This document shows positions 10,901 through 24,800 of a stretch of DNA of 64,000 nt, piece by piece. How positions within the stretch are numbered: position 1 is the stretch's first letter; each line of letters begins with the position of its first letter. Source of the stretch: Parapristionchus giblindavisi (Eukaryota > Nematoda > Chromadorea > Rhabditida > Diplogasteridae); the NCBI GenBank assembly GCA_943737045.1, contig CALSFV010000656.1, positions 186,001 to 250,000 on the forward strand, written 5' to 3'. The position numbers and the translations under genes were made by a program. A model generated the notes under the pieces. It made no database searches and was not told where the DNA came from. It saw nothing but the letters and a program-made list of their open reading frames with translations.

Positions 10901-13900
10901 ATCGGATAGAACTTTTGAATGGATTTCTTCCTATCTGAGAAATCGTACCTTCCAGGTTAGAGTAAGAGAAAAATTGTCCCATTCCCAAAATGTGACTAGT
11001 AGAGTTCCCCAGGGGTCTGTCTTGGGCCCACTTTTATTCCTAATATATACATCTGAAATCCCTGGTATTGTTCAACATAATGGTGTTTTTGCGAGAATGT
11101 ACGCAGATGACATTAAAATCTATCGTTCATTCGAAATTGGAGATGCCCCTACTCATTTACAAGCAGCAATTGATTCAATAGCAAAATGGTCTCTGGATTG
11201 GCAACTGCCATTGGCGGAGCATAAGTGTAGCTCACTTCATTTACGTAGAGCAAATCCTATGAGAAAATACATAATTGGGACCATAAACCTTGAACAGAAA
11301 GAAATGGTCAGGGATCTTGGTTTCATCATTCAGAAGACTCTAACCTTTTCGAACCACAGCAGGCTAACGGCATCAAAAGCCAAAACCGCTTGTCACATAA
11401 TACTTAGAGCATTACTCACCAAGAACGTGACTGTACTGTTAAAAACGTACTCAATCTATATCAGACCAATTCTAGAAAGTGCCTCAATAGTCTTCAATCC
11501 ATTTCAGATAGGAGATAAAAAGATCTTAGAAAGGGTCCAAAACTATTTTACCAGACGAATATTCATGCGTTGTTTCAATGCCACATGGGACTCAATGCCC
11601 TCAAGCATGCAAAGGAATAAACAACTAAATCTAGATACCCTTGAAACACGAAGAGAAGAAATCGATATCAAATCAGCTATGAAACTTATCAGAGGAAAAT
11701 ATAAAATCTCTAATCGAAAACCGCATTACTTTCGCACTTATACAACTCATAAAGGTCTCAATTTTAATAATCCACGCTCACGCTTTCACTACAGGCATAA
11801 TAGCTTCTTTCCTAGAGCGGCGAGGCTTCTTGTACGACCTAAAAACCGGATTACCTTTAGTTTCCCTGAGTGAAAATTGATTGATGTGATCTCCCTATTC
11901 CCCATAGTAATTCTATTTCGACAATTCTTATGTTCACCAAAAATCATCTCAACAAGCTCTATCTGTCCGTCTCATTCATTCACACATTTTATTTTATTTG
12001 TTCTTTTCTGTACCGTGTTTCCTTGAAAACGCATAAATATTATTATTATTATTATTATTATAAACGCGGCTCCCCGCGGCCCGCTGCGTGCCGCATCATG
12101 CCGCCTCGATGAATAAAAATTTTTCCTCAAACATTGGTTTTGATCGTTACATCATCATGTCGGCACCCTTATTTGATGATGCAAAAATCACAACCAATCG
12201 AATTGTTTATAAAAATTATTCATCGATGCGGCATGATGCGGCCCGCAGCGGGCCGCGGGGGGCCGCAACCTGCCGCGTTTAAGGAGCTCGAACGTGCGAG
12301 GCTGTCCACACTCAACCAAAAATTTTCGTTCTGCGGTGATATTAATATTATTTAGTATATCGAAACTTTCGAATAGACCTAGTATTTTATAGAACACTGG
12401 AGAAATTTTCAAAAAAATCTTTTTTTTACAACCTTTCAAAATGTGCAGGTCTATGTTTAAAGATGTTTAAAATTTGCGAAAATTAAAGAGTAACGGCAAT
12501 ACTCTCTTTTATTTTTTTATTTTTTTAATTTTCTTGAACATATTATTCTCTTTATCCCTTTTGTGCCAAGACTCTCTTCAAAAATTGTGAAAAGAAAAGA
12601 AAAGCAGAGAAAATTCTGCACACTCTCTCGCATCTTTTTCGTGTATTTTCTTGATTTTTGAAAAAAAAAACATACCGCAGTTTCGATCTTGATTCCATTC
12701 ACCCACATGTCCATGGTTTGCTTGTCTGAAATGCGATTCTTTATTCGAGAAAAAGATCAAAGATCAAAGATGAAATATTGAGATCTGAGATTTATTAAAT
12801 CATTGTATAGATGATCTAATAGTTCAATAAGTCTAGAGGAACGTGATCTGTGTTTTGGCTCTAGACACCGAATGCACCCATTGTCAGTAGACAAGTCCCA
12901 GGAGAACAATTATTTTAGAAAAATATAAAGCGCTAAAAATAGTAGTAATTAAGATCAAAAAGTTAGAGAGAGTTTGATTTTACGCCTGAAAAATATGCCT
13001 CCCATCTTCTTCTTATTTCATTTCATTTTTTTCATTTACAACACATTTATCAAGAGTTCGCATAGACAAGGGCTCTGATGTGCATGGAATTCCAATTCTT
13101 GCATTTAGCTTCGCTTAGAAAGTTGCATCCAACAGTCTTCCGAAAGAGGTCGCTCCATCTCGTGGGGGGTCTCCCTTTTCTTCTCCTGCATCGAGGAAAC
13201 CATTCGATCACTGATCGGCTCCACTTCGGGCACTCATCATTAGCGAGTTTGTGCACCCAGAACCACTTCCTCTTCAGCGCCGTACGAACGAAATCCTGAA
13301 CAAGAGTCAAGCCCCGCAACCGCTCATTAGAGACACGATCGAGCACAGTGCAGCCTACCATCCAACGCTCCATTTTTCTTTGAGCCACGGCTAATCGATT
13401 CATTTGTGCTTTATTCAGTGCCCAGCTCTCACAACCATATAATACCGCAGGTAATATACACCCATTGAACAGTCTGCGTTTATGTGCCATTGGGATAGCC
13501 TTATTAACCATGAATGCCCTATGTTTATGAAATGCCCCAAACCCCGCTTGAATCCGACGCCCAATTTCCCCATCCTCCTTTCCTGTTATGCTAATTGAAG
13601 CTCCCAAGTATACCACTTTTTCTACTAATTTGACAACCCTGCCTGCTACGCTAACTGTTCTAGGAATAGGCTTGGAAGTCATCCCTATTGTTTTATCCCC
13701 ATTAAGTACCAGCCCAACCTTTCCCAGTTCCCTCTCAAGCTCCTTGGCCATAGCTTGAATTTGTCTCTCATCATGAGAGATTAGAACAGCATCATCGGCA
13801 AATAGGATATGAGAGAGGAAACGCCCGTTTACATTAATACCCTTATGAGACCAATTAAGATTACGAAAAGCCATATTGAGAACTGCTGTAAACAGTCTCG

Positions 13901-15569
13901 GTGATAAACAATCCCCCTGTCTAACCCCTTTGCCAACCTTTATTTCCACTTCTTTCCCATTGACAACCACCACATTTTTGCTACCCTGAGTCAGTCCAGC
14001 CAGAAAAGTCACCACTTCAGATGGAATACCCTCCAATTCCACTGCTCTGAACACAGCTCCTGTGAAAACACTGTCAAAGGCTTTAGATATATCCACAAAT
14101 AGCAGATAAATCGGCAGCCTATAATCGACACAGTATGCTATGACAGATTTCAGTGTATGGATAGCATCCACTGTAGAGTGACCTTATTCTTATTCTTATT
14201 CTTTATTAAATCATAATATTCATAACAAGAAAATAAGGACATAAAAAAATTGTTGGCCTTCACAGAGAAAAGGCCAACAATTTTACAAATATAGCCTATA
14301 GAAATATTATTTTTTTAAAGAAATATTACGCATACCCATAGATCGAACAGCTACATACGCCACAGATTTTCAAAGCCAGTTTTCCAATAAAATCCCAAAA
14401 TGCGGCTAGGTTTTAAAAAAAAAATCATAAAGTTCGTCCATACTTGGTAGGTTGTAACTCACTTTTCGACCTATTCACATACCCAGGCAAATCCTGCAAT
14501 CACTTCCAAGGATTTGACAGTGCCACGTCTGCAATTTCTTGTTCTGCTCCTCACGGAACTTCTCGTAGGCCTTACCGCCGACCTATGATCGATCGATAAT
14601 TAGACTCCGCCCACTGACCGTCGATCAATAAATGAGCTCCGACCCTAATCGATCGATAATATATCACCTCTAAGGAGTATTCATAGGCGAACGTTCCTAT
14701 GGCCTCTACGGTTATGGTGCAGGAGATATTGCTCAGCTTGAAATGCTCCTTGCCCACGAGTTTGAACATCCAATCGCGCTTCAGGACCTCCTGAAGTACG
14801 GTAGTTATTAATCGACTGATTTTATTGATTGATTGGTTTGAATAGTATTTCCCATGCCCAATCTTTTCTAAAAAGAGAGATTGAGAGATGTATACATCTT
14901 TTGGATGCATGATAAATTAAATTTAAATTAAAATACGATGATGTATTTCCGTTTTTTTAAAAAATATCATGGAATCTAAAGTTAATCTGCATTTTTATAA
15001 AACATTATTCTAATGATGTTTTAAAATCACTCTGAAAAATTTAATAGTTTTTTTATATTTTGCTCAAGTGCGGAAATTAACAAAAAGCTTTTTTTTATAT
15101 ATTCTCTTTTTTTTCTTCCACTACTTGACAACAATTATCACTCGAGACCGCTGTCACGTGTCAGTTGAAGAGAAATCGTAGGCAAGGGTTTCACTCCCTT
15201 TAACACTACAATTTTTTTCAATTTCACTTCTGCATTAACAGCTGAATTTACAGAAGCCCTACGTCTTTCTAGTGATTGAAAACGGAAACACTCTACACAT
15301 TAGCTACTTTAGTATTTTTAGAATAAACAATTTTTCAAAATTAAATACGCATTTAAATAATTAAATAACTCACATGTCCATCGATCTTTATCGATCGTCT
15401 GCCCGTTGTTGTCCCATGCTCGAACTCTATTCGATGCACCTTTAAGAGACATCCATTTTTACCAAATATTGCTAAACATTGCAAGTCCCAAAGTTCAAAG
15501 CAACACTCAATGTACCTTGTCGTGCAAGGGCACATGCCAGATGGCTACGGTATCCTGGTCCCGCGACAT
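7998..15569 (-). CDS. FAIM: FAIM, Fas apoptotic inhibitory molecule
   Basis: FAIM is a soluble all-beta protein that dampens Fas-induced apoptosis and counters protein aggregation. Seven exons: 15516-15569 (ATG at 15567-15569), 15374-15439, 14668-14790, 14483-14582, 12676-12725, 8187-8246 and 7998-8102 (TAA). Phases are all compatible and give 185 residues against about 179 in mammals. Recognisable segments in order: VAIWHVPL, VHRIEFEHGTTTGRR, DWMFKLVGKEHF, ITVEAIGTFAYEYSLE, TMDMWVNGIKIETAGEFG, DQGTETHF and SSGKR-like VNSGKRSTGVVHELYV. Each has a close counterpart in mammalian FAIM. The 4.4 kb intron between the exons at 12676 and 8246 holds a foldback and an RT ORF; the neighbouring intron holds a second RT fragment. 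The first ATG is 256 bp from the divergent kinase ATG. No break was seen. Confidence 0.95.
8625..10314. repeat. Large inverted repeat made of duplicated retroelement-like units
   Basis: Left arm about 8625-9300 and right arm about 9625-10314 are near-exact reverse complements around a loop of about 325 bp. Each arm holds two related copies of a unit containing AGAAACTATT-CT and CGTTCGTTGACC. On both strands the outer unit encodes an open frame with RSLTFDRKTLL and GIEINFLGKGAKSLCGH. The right arm runs straight into the RT ORF at 10350, so the units are probably derived from the 5' part of that retroelement. Confidence 0.85.
10350..11873 (+). mobile_element. Non-LTR retrotransposon reverse transcriptase ORF
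   Basis: An open frame of about 507 codons ending TGA at 11871-11873. RT motifs are in order: NYRPISITSFF, FDFAKAFDRVPH (motif A with catalytic Asp), VPQGSVLGPLLFLIY (motif B), and MYADDIKIY (motif C, YADD). A CR1/Jockey-like C-terminal region follows. No endonuclease domain is present upstream; instead there is the inverted repeat, so the element is 5'-truncated or rearranged. It is followed by about 160 bp and then a (TTA)n tail at about 12038-12060, as for many non-LTR 3' ends. It sits antisense in a FAIM intron. The start is unclear; the annotated beginning is only the start of the open frame. Confidence 0.9.
12062..12281. repeat. GC-rich foldback element
   Basis: Ends AAACGCGGC and GCCGCGTTT are inverted repeats, followed inward by GGCCCGCTGCGTGCCGCATC and its near complement. 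It is much more GC-rich than its surroundings and lies right after the (TTA)n tail of the retroelement. Confidence 0.8.
12676..12725 (-). other. FAIM: FAIM exon 5 isolated between two retroelements
   Basis: This 50-base exon carries DKQTMDMWVNGIKIETA with acceptor ATTTCAG and donor GTATGT. It is listed separately because it is easily missed: it stands alone, 1.8 kb from exon 4 and 4.4 kb from exon 6, between opposing RT remnants. Confidence 0.9.
13050..14171 (-). mobile_element. 5'-truncated non-LTR retrotransposon, RT domain
   Basis: An open frame of 373 codons on the minus strand. Motifs: FVDISKAFDSVF (A), VRQGDCLSPRLFTAVLN (B), ILFADDAVLIS (C, FADD) and a C-terminal KRRLFNGCILPAVLYGCESW with KMERWMVG, typical of RTE-like or R2/NeSL-type nematode retroelements. 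The RT begins at motif A, so fingers, endonuclease and 5' parts are missing. Upstream (on plus, 14180-14300) are TTATTC repeats and a small AAAATTGTTGGCC hairpin. It lies in the FAIM intron between exons 4 and 5, on the same strand as FAIM and opposite to the other RT. Confidence 0.9.
14385..14475. repeat. Dispersed repeat with ATGCGGCTAGG core
   Basis: Related to copies near 235, 2320-2465 and 35615. It has CCAAAATGCGGCTAGG and ends at ACTTTTCGACCTATT, a few bases before FAIM exon 4. Confidence 0.5.
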
Positions 15570-15825
15570 TTGACAAGATTACGGTAGCCGATGACACTAC
15601 AATAACAAGATGGAATGGTTATTAGTAAAAGTAAAACGATTAGTGTTGTATAGTTGGGGGGGGGGGGGGATTTAGCCCAAGACGAAAGTGGGCGGAGTCA
15701 CGGTTGTCATGGGTGACATTTCATGCAGGGAATAGTGAGAGAGAGAGAGAGAGTGAAAGGGGCGGGACTAGGGATGAGGGACAGGATAGAGAGGGTCACT
15801 CTCACACATATTATACATTTGCGCC
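15570..15825. promoter_or_regulatory. Shared divergent promoter region of FAIM and the kinase gene
   Basis: The initiator ATGs of FAIM (minus) and the DCLK-like kinase (plus) are 256 bp apart. The interval has a G11 run at about 15656-15669, a (GA)n tract at 15738-15755 and TACGGTAG motifs. No TATA box is convincing. The regulatory role is inferred from the head-to-head layout only. Confidence 0.55.
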
Positions 15826-18800
15826 ATGCGATCGAGATCAGCGGCTGGGAGACAGTTCACGACTAGGAGAGGTGAGTGGACTTAAGACTTAATGGAACTT
15901 AATAGCTAGAGATCAAAGATCAGAGATCAAAGATCAAAGTTCATTCAGGTTCGGCATCGTGTGATCGAACATCCGGAGGTAGTGGGGACGATGGATCGGG
16001 AGAACTGACGAGACAGTGCAGATTGATTCATAACACATCGAAGCACGTCAATGAAGGATTCTTCGGTGTATGTCATTCTGCCTTTTTTCAAATTACACCG
16101 TGTCCTATGGTGCAATGCATTCTATCATTTCCGTATTCGTGGTGTAAGCAATTCTGTCATTTCCCAAAACCTACCGTAATTCAGAGATCGGAGAACATCG
16201 GGGTGATCGAGCGTCGTCACTCATTGGAGAAGACATTCGAGATCGGTTCAGTCATCGGCAAGGGCAACTTCTCCACGGTTAGATTCGCCCTACGGAGAGG
16301 TGATGAGAAGAAGTGTGCACTTAAGGTAATCGATATTTGAAAAAAATTTAATCCACAGTTTTTCGAAAAAAAAAGAAAGGAAAACTGAGCTGAGGCCCCA
16401 AACTGGGTAGCAAAGATCAAAGACTAAATGTTGCGCAATAAGTGCACTAACCATAATCGGTGGCTACCGTAGGTGTCATCTGTACGAAATGCCCTTGCAT
16501 TTGTGTACTTTTTCGTTCTTTTATTCGAGTCATTCTATTCTTCCTTGGTGTGAGAGCAAGAAAAAGCACATATTTCTATTCATGTCTTCGTAGTACACCT
16601 TTTGCCCTGGGGGGTTAATAGCCAGAGGTACATATCCCTAAAGAGAGAGAGAGAGTACTCGAAATCGGTTCGCACTCTGCCTGAATTCTGGATGACACGC
16701 AAAGTACAGGAAGACTGATCACTGGACGAAAGTGCAATAATGACCCAATTGCTTACTTATTTACATAGGTTAAATAGCCCGAGCTCCGCTCCGAGTTACT
16801 CTCCGCTCTGGCCATTTTCCCACGCTTTTTTATCTGTGAGGATTGGAGAGTAAAATCAGCCAGTGCCCTTAAAACACATTTAAATGATATATCTGTTAAA
16901 AAAGATCAACCATGGTGCATTCAACTGAAAAAAAATAAAATACTAACTAGTATATCTTTCTTGCTAGTCGCAAGTAGAAGTCCTCAGCTGTAGGACTTTA
17001 TCCTATTTCTCCCTCTCCTTCTCTCTCTCTCTCTCCCTCTCTCTCTCCTTCTCTCTCTCTCTCTCTCTCTCTCTCCATCTTTCATCTCCTTCTCATCCCA
17101 TTGTTCGATTCTTCAAGTGGAATGCAATCAAAAGTACGCGAGAAGGGGAGGAAACACTCGTAAACCGACCAAGAGCATCTGAAACATAACACATAGTTTA
17201 ATACATATACACCGAAGATCGGAGAACTTGGCCAAATGCCAGAATATTCTAGAGCCATCTTTCGAACATAAGTGTATTTCATTGCGTGAAGACAAAAACA
17301 TAGAAAAATATTGGATTTTTTCTTCATGTTCTTTTTCTAATCATCTTCTAAAATAAAAATTCACAGTGATGATCTGCCGAAAACTACTAAAAAAACTTTT
17401 CGGCTATGAACTACACATTTATTAGGCGACGACATAAATAACGCTCGTTTTTCACTCTCCAAAAAAATTATCATAAAATTTTAACAAAGCATGATGGATT
17501 CTGGATATATTCTCCGTTCGGATGGATGACCTTCTGCCTTTTACCCGGAAGTTTATGGATCCATTCGTGATAAAAGGACTGGAGATAATTCTGGAAATAG
17601 GTGTCGAGTACGGTATGGGTAGTGGTTAGGAATTTGAAGCTTTGCGCTTTGAGGAAGTGATGGAGCGCCGGGAAGAGGTGACAACCATAGTCGGCAAGGT
17701 CGGGTGAGTACATAGGGTGGGGGAGTACAGTTCACTCATATCCCGTTAGCTCAGCATGGGTCGTTCTTTTGGCATGAGGTCGAGCGTTGTCATGTAGAAA
17801 TTTGATCCGAGTGTCCTTCCCGCGTGATTGTTCGAGGTGGAGTCTTAGCTTCCGCAGCTGGAGAGTGTAGACATGTGCCGTGATAGTCGTACCCTCGGGG
17901 AGGAGTTCCCAGTACTCGACTCCCCGTACCGAATACCAGATATACAACATCACTTTTTGGCGGTGAAAATCGGGTTTAGGGGCATCTTCTGGCTATTCGC
18001 GCTGACCGAACTACAGTCTCCTTGGCTCTTCGTAATCGTAGAGCACCCACGTTTTATCACCGGTTATAACGTTGACCAGCCAAACAAGCCGACGACGTAG
18101 AGTTAGAAAAGTCTTTGCCATGTCCAGTCGGCGATCTTTGTCGTAGTCGGCTAGGACGTGGGGTAGACATCTTCCCTATTTTAACTTATTTCCGAGAGTG
18201 TGAAGACCATGTAGCACAGTGCTCTTGTTGACCCCAAGTGCACTTGCAATATCACCGGTATCGGGATACGGATCAGCCTTTACCTCTTAGAGCAATCGAT
18301 CGAGACCGACTTCCTCAGGGCAACCGGGTTGATTTTCATCTTCGATGAAAAAGTCATGTTTCTCGAATTTTACGACCTATTTTCTCATAGGTGTTATGTG
18401 AGGCACATGTGAGGGGTACACCTCTGCTAGGCGAGGTTGGAAGTCAGGGCGTTTCAAGCCGGAGAGCAAGAGCAGCAAAAATAACGTTGCGAATGTGAAT
18501 TCCGTCGTGGGCGAAATCGTGCGGTTTTCTCGCCTGGAGGACACGCGGGAACTGAATCGAAAACATCCGCAGGATATTCGAGGGACAGCCTATCTAGTAT
18601 AAACAGCATGGATGCTGGCAACAATAACAGAGCAAGAACGATGCGACTGAAGTTGAGACTAAAAAACGAGCGTTACTTATGTCGCCACCTAATATTTGGG
18701 GCGACACCCTCTCTTGATTATTTATTCGCATTGCGCGCTATTTACTTGATATCGCTATTTACTCTGCAAAAAGCAACAAAACAAAATAATTATAAACCAT

Positions 18801-21800
18801 TATAATAAACGCTCCACCTTTTCTCAATGAACAGCGCTTTTTGAGATGATGACTTCAATTTCCTTACTATCTCTTCTTTCACTTTCTAAGAGCGATCTTG
18901 TACATCAGACTGATAATTAAAGCCCTAGACAAATCATTCGTTTTGTAAATATCATTCCCTTCCCAATGGTTCTGTGAGGATAAAGGTCATATTATCATGA
19001 AAATGTATTGTGAAATTGAAACTGTTTATTTATCTGAATACATAAACTACTTTCCATAATTGTGACGAACAACAAAGATACGAAAACGTACTCGTACAAG
19101 TTTCATGCCCTTCTAACTTCCGTGTGTATTTCGCATGAGCAGTTTTTCCGTCCCCCCTCTTCCTCTCTCGTGGTCATTCGTATGTATTTCTCTCTTCCAT
19201 TATTATCTCCCCGGACTACCTCTATTCAGCACCACTTTTTGGGAGGCGACTAGAGGGAGAGAGGAGGACTGCTATCCACTTAGGGTAGAGGTAGAGAGGC
19301 AGAGGTAGAGAGGAGAGAGGGAGAGGTAGAGATTCCACTTGCAGTGGTCACTTTTCACTATGGATACACACTATCCTATATTACGAATGAGAAGAGGAAG
19401 AGTCGGGTCTACATAGTAGTAGTATAGTGACATGGACTACACAGCGAAAAACTAATATGATGCGTGAAAAAGTACGGTGTTTAAAGTAACACAGCAAGCT
19501 AATTTGAAACTCTCCGCTCTGGCCACACTCGCTTTCTTTGTTTTCGAGAGAGTATGATGCGGAGTGAATTCTGCTTGGGATGTTCCTTTTGAAAAGAGCG
19601 AAACACAGGCGAGAGATTGTATTGAAAGTGATGAGCCTGAACAGAGCATACGATGACAATTTCCGTAATAGTATCAAAGCTGTGATTTAGATATTGCACC
19701 ATTTTAGTCGGTCTTCCTATTTTATTTAATATTTATTATTACAGAATATCGTTACTTTCTCTTGTTCAAGAATCGATAAATTATTATAATTATTAGTCGA
19801 CCGGCTCCAATCTTTTAGAGGTCTCGATTCCATCAAATATAGATAACTGCAATTGGTTTAATAGGTCTCGATTTATCCCTATTTATAATATTTACATTTG
19901 AAGCCTTGCTGGACTCTCAAATAAATTGGTATAGCTCTGGATAACAGAAGCAATCTTTCAGATTCGATTTTTTCATTCATATTATTTTATGTTATTAGAT
20001 AGCTTTATGATTTTTCGATCTCTAAAGTATCTTCATTATACAATATGATCTCTGAGATAAAAAAAATATGTTTAGAGAAAGGAAGAGATCCTGGTATTGT
20101 ACTGTGATTCATGGGACAATACCCACAATCAGTATCAGACATCAATCGTACCCATCATGTCATCCTATTGCTTGTTATGCATAATATGATGGAATAAAGA
20201 ATAATAATAACGATAAGACGAATAGGATTTCAACCTTCCTCAGTATCCGTGAAATCTTTGAGAAGTCTACAATAACTAGTGTCCAGTGGAAGAAAAAAGC
20301 GTTCTCACGCTATTTTCGAAGCGATCCTGCGCTTGTGAATGAGAAAGTCGTCACTTTCCCAATCCCCCTCTTCCTCTTCCTCTCTATCCTCGTTCCTTCT
20401 CTCCCTCTTCCTCCTTCACTCTCATTGAGGGAAAAAGTAAGTGGTGAATGGGAGGAAAGCGCATGGGAGAGGGCTATTAGATATGAATCATGACTGGACA
20501 CTCCGCCATTTATCAGAAAGTACGAGAATAGTTAAGGTCTACAATATTTCGTTAAATAAAAATTATGCAAATGAAGATGAGGAATCTTATATTCATACTT
20601 TATTATCGCTGGCCTACCTATCACAGGACTTCGTGTTCCTTGAATAGCGGGATAAATTTCCTTTTTTTATACACAGATCCACTGATCTACCGTCTAGTTG
20701 ATCTAGATAGTGTTTAAAATGTTTTAAAAAAATTAAATAATACACATATCCTTCATTGTTAAGTGACACCCCAAGCTAGCTTGAAACTCTACGCTCTAGT
20801 CACACTCTCTCACTTTCTTTGTTTACGAGATAGTGTTGCCAGTGCGGAGAGTAAAATTAGATTGGAGTGTGATTTTAATTAAGCTTGATTATTATCATAA
20901 AATCAATGGCCAAAAAGCAAACCAATAATATTGGTTGATAATATCCACTCCGACCATGGTCTCTTGCTCTCATTTGCGCGCGGTCAGAGCGTTCTTTTAT
21001 ATTTTTACTTTTTTTCAATTAGTACGATCGAAACAAATGTTAAAAAATGACTACAAATATTTTAATTAGACGCTGATATAGAAGTGGAATACTAAAAATA
21101 AAACCAAAATAATCATTCCCTCGAGTATGCCATTAGCAATAAACATTACGAATAGCTTATACGAATTATAAAGCCGATAAATCTAGCCAAGACGAAAATA
21201 AAATGAAAATCTACACCGATACAAGTAAAAGAAATAAATCAGGGGAGCAACAATAAACCAACATCAATATGAATGTGCAAAAATAAAAGAAATTTAATAA
21301 AAAAATAAAATATTTAATTAATTAAGGAAGTGGATAAGCGATCACTACGTGGAAAATGGTTCTTCGTCGAGAATGAAGTAGAAGTGCTGGCTGGTAAGTA
21401 TTTCTAACTTTCATATTTCTTCATAAATTTCATTTCATACATTTTTCAGAAATTTCATAAATTTTAATATTTAATATTTATTATACATTTTCATATTAGA
21501 TAAATAAAAAATATCTTTCTTGCATTAGTATGAGATTAAACTTTCGATTATCCGTCAATAATATGTCTTAATCACTAAATAAACTTCCACAATCAATCAA
21601 TAATCAGGCTCTCATCACGCCAACATCTGTCAATTGATCGATGCCTTCCAGACTGATTCCTTCTATTATCTCTTCTTTGAATATGCACAGGTAATATTCT
21701 TATTTGTTTATTTATTTACTATTTATTTATTTACTTATTCATGTATTGATCTATTTACTATTTATTAGTTCATTTATTATTTTAAAAAAAGTTAACACTT

Positions 21801-24800
21801 CAACGAATAAAAAGATGATGAAGAAGTATTGTAATATGATACAATCCTCCACCCTCAATTCCGGCATGAATTTATGTTTTTTAGGTTATTCTTTCACTCT
21901 TGCTTTTTTTTATTAGTCTCTCCATTTTACTCTTTCTCTCCACCCTGGCTATTTCCTGCTTGACTTGTGTTTCACATATTCCAAGAGATATTTGGAAGAG
22001 GCAGAGGGAGGAAGAGAAATATACATGTCCAAAATAAGTGGAAGCATGAGCAGAGAGCATGATGACACTGTATCTAGGGTATGTCCCTATGGACCAAATG
22101 AACACATTATCTATCCGTACAGTTTCAGATCCCTGAAAAATTCCTGAAAACTGACGAAATAAGTCATGTTACACAATATTAGGTGACGTGTGATGAAACA
22201 ATTAAATAAATAAATAATGCCCTGGTCGTTCCAGGAGGATTTCACAATCAACCGAAATTCATTTTTATAAATATTATTGAAATATTATTTTTAAATCATA
22301 AACTATATGTACCTATTATCATGGGCATTTATCAGAGGAATATTTGAAAGTTGTGATTACTAACTTATTGATTATTGATTTATTGATTGATCATGTTCAG
22401 GATGGTGACGTATTCGAGGTGGTTCGACGTAAAGGACGTCTGGAGGAACGAGACGCAGCCAGGGTCATACAGCAGGTTTGTATATTCTTCTATAGATACC
22501 GTCAAAACGAGATAATACATTTTCAATTTTACTAGATAACTTATTCGATTCTTGAAAAGTATGGAAAATGTGATCTTTTCCCCAGTTCTGACGGTATTCA
22601 TATCTTTTATTAACGTTTAATGCACATTAAATGTAGTTAATTTTACTCTCTGCACTATCACACTATCAAAGAAAACGAGAAGGTGTTGCAAGAGCGGAGA
22701 GTATGAAATTAAGTCGTAGTTACTTTAAAACAGGTGATATTTCTTATATCAGATAAGCTTCAATCTTATGATAGCATATTCCATCAGTACTTTACTTATT
22801 TATTCATTTATATTCCAATTTTCCGTTTTGATGCCTGATAAACGTATGCTTTATGGTTTCTGAAAAGTAAATAAAGCGGAAAAAATAATTGCTACCCCTT
22901 ATAGATTTTTTTAAACAAAATTATATATGTAATTAGGAGGAATGAAGTAAACATGATATAATAATAGTAACTTTTACTAGTGCTAGAGCTGTGTAGTGAA
23001 GGAAGAGAGGGAGAGAGCCGGATTTCACGGGTGAACTAACTGCTCTTTATTATTAGCAGGGAAAAGAATCGGAAAATAATGTCATATACATCCAGTTGTT
23101 GACATCCAAATCGCGGCACACCAATGTGCGGATCTGATAAAGATTGATTGATTTGGAAGGGAGAGCCGTATCAGTGGTGTTATAAATACAAAGGCTAATC
23201 AGCACTAAATACCTACTCTGGTAGGCTACTTGCAAGTCCGCTTCAAATGGAAATGCTAGGTAAACTAGTAGTAAACTAATAGAACTAGTTGTTTACTTAT
23301 TATTTCCACTTGAAATAGTCTTGCTAAGGTACTTCTAGTTAAACGTAAGTTTACTTCAAGTGACGTAAAATAGTGTGATGCATTTCGTCAACTGTTCGAG
23401 CAGTTCACTTGTAGTATTTTTGAATTTAACTTTTTGGAGTTTCAAACTCAAACTCACAAGGGGATGCTAAGAACTCTCCATGGAGTTATGATTATTGACA
23501 TATATCACTGGAATCGGTATGAAATTCTGACTGGATATCCGTCGAGTCTACTTGCCACGAGCTTCTAGTATTCGAGAGAATCGATAACGAAAACTTCAAT
23601 ATTCGGGGTTTCGTTATCGATTATCTGGAATACCAGAAGCTCGTGGCAAGTAGACTCGACGGATATCCAGTCAGAATTGCATACCGATTCCAGTGATATA
23701 CAGATTTGGGATTATGACGTAGAATAGATGAGGGAAGAAGCGTCGTCTGTTTGTATCAAACACTATTTCTTTTCTCTCTTACGGCAAGGGGAGTATTGCA
23801 AGGACAAGAAATAATTAACATACGCAATAGTATATCTAAACTTTTCAGGTAAACTCTTCCTCTCATTTTTCTACCTCTATCTCTCTAACTCGCCCTCCCT
23901 CTCTGTCTCCCTCTTTCTCTCTCATCCCTATCTCTTTCTCCCTCTCACCTGTCTCACCTGCAATTTCCAAAATGCTGACACTATACTTGCGGAGTCATGC
24001 ATGAGAGAAATATATAGAAGAAAATAACACGCGAAAGGGGGAAATATAGTAAAGCTTAGATTAAATTGGAATAGTTTTATTATATAGACTAACTCAGTCA
24101 GAGGCAATGGTCACAGACCAACAATACTCCTTATTTATAACACAGATGGAGCTATTATTATTGTTATTATTTTCATTATGAGAAATAAAACCGGTTCATC
24201 TCGGTTTCATGTCAATTCAAACCAGAAATATTCCTGATCTGATCTTTGACCGTTAATACTTGTTCTTTCATCCTTGCAGACAGCTTCCGCCTTGGCATAT
24301 CTTCACTCCAACTCGATCGCTCATAGAGACGTCAAACCGGAGAACTTATTGTTGTTTGGCAGCTGGAAGGTGAGACCCGGTCGACTACAGTACCCTTCAA
24401 GAGTCCAATCGGGTCGTTATTCAGGTCAAACTGTGCGATTTCGGGCTTGCTTGTACCGTATTAGGACCGTTGACGCGAATCTGTGGTACGCCGACGTACT
24501 GTGCTCCAGAGGTCGTCTGCCAAGGAGGTATCGATTTATTTACTTACCGTATAACCGGAGTACCGTAATGAATTGACCTACCGTATTGTTCCAGGTTACG
24601 GTACCGCCGTTGATGTCTGGTCGCTTGGTGTCGTTATGCATGTACTACTCGTAGGACAGGTATCGATTTCAAAAAAAACCCAATCAATAAATCAATTATC
24701 AGGCACCGTTCCGTTCGTCCGACCGTAACGGTCTCTTCAAGCTGATCACTCGCGGTCAACTCAAGTTATTTCAGTACCCATGGACCACCATATCCTCTAG

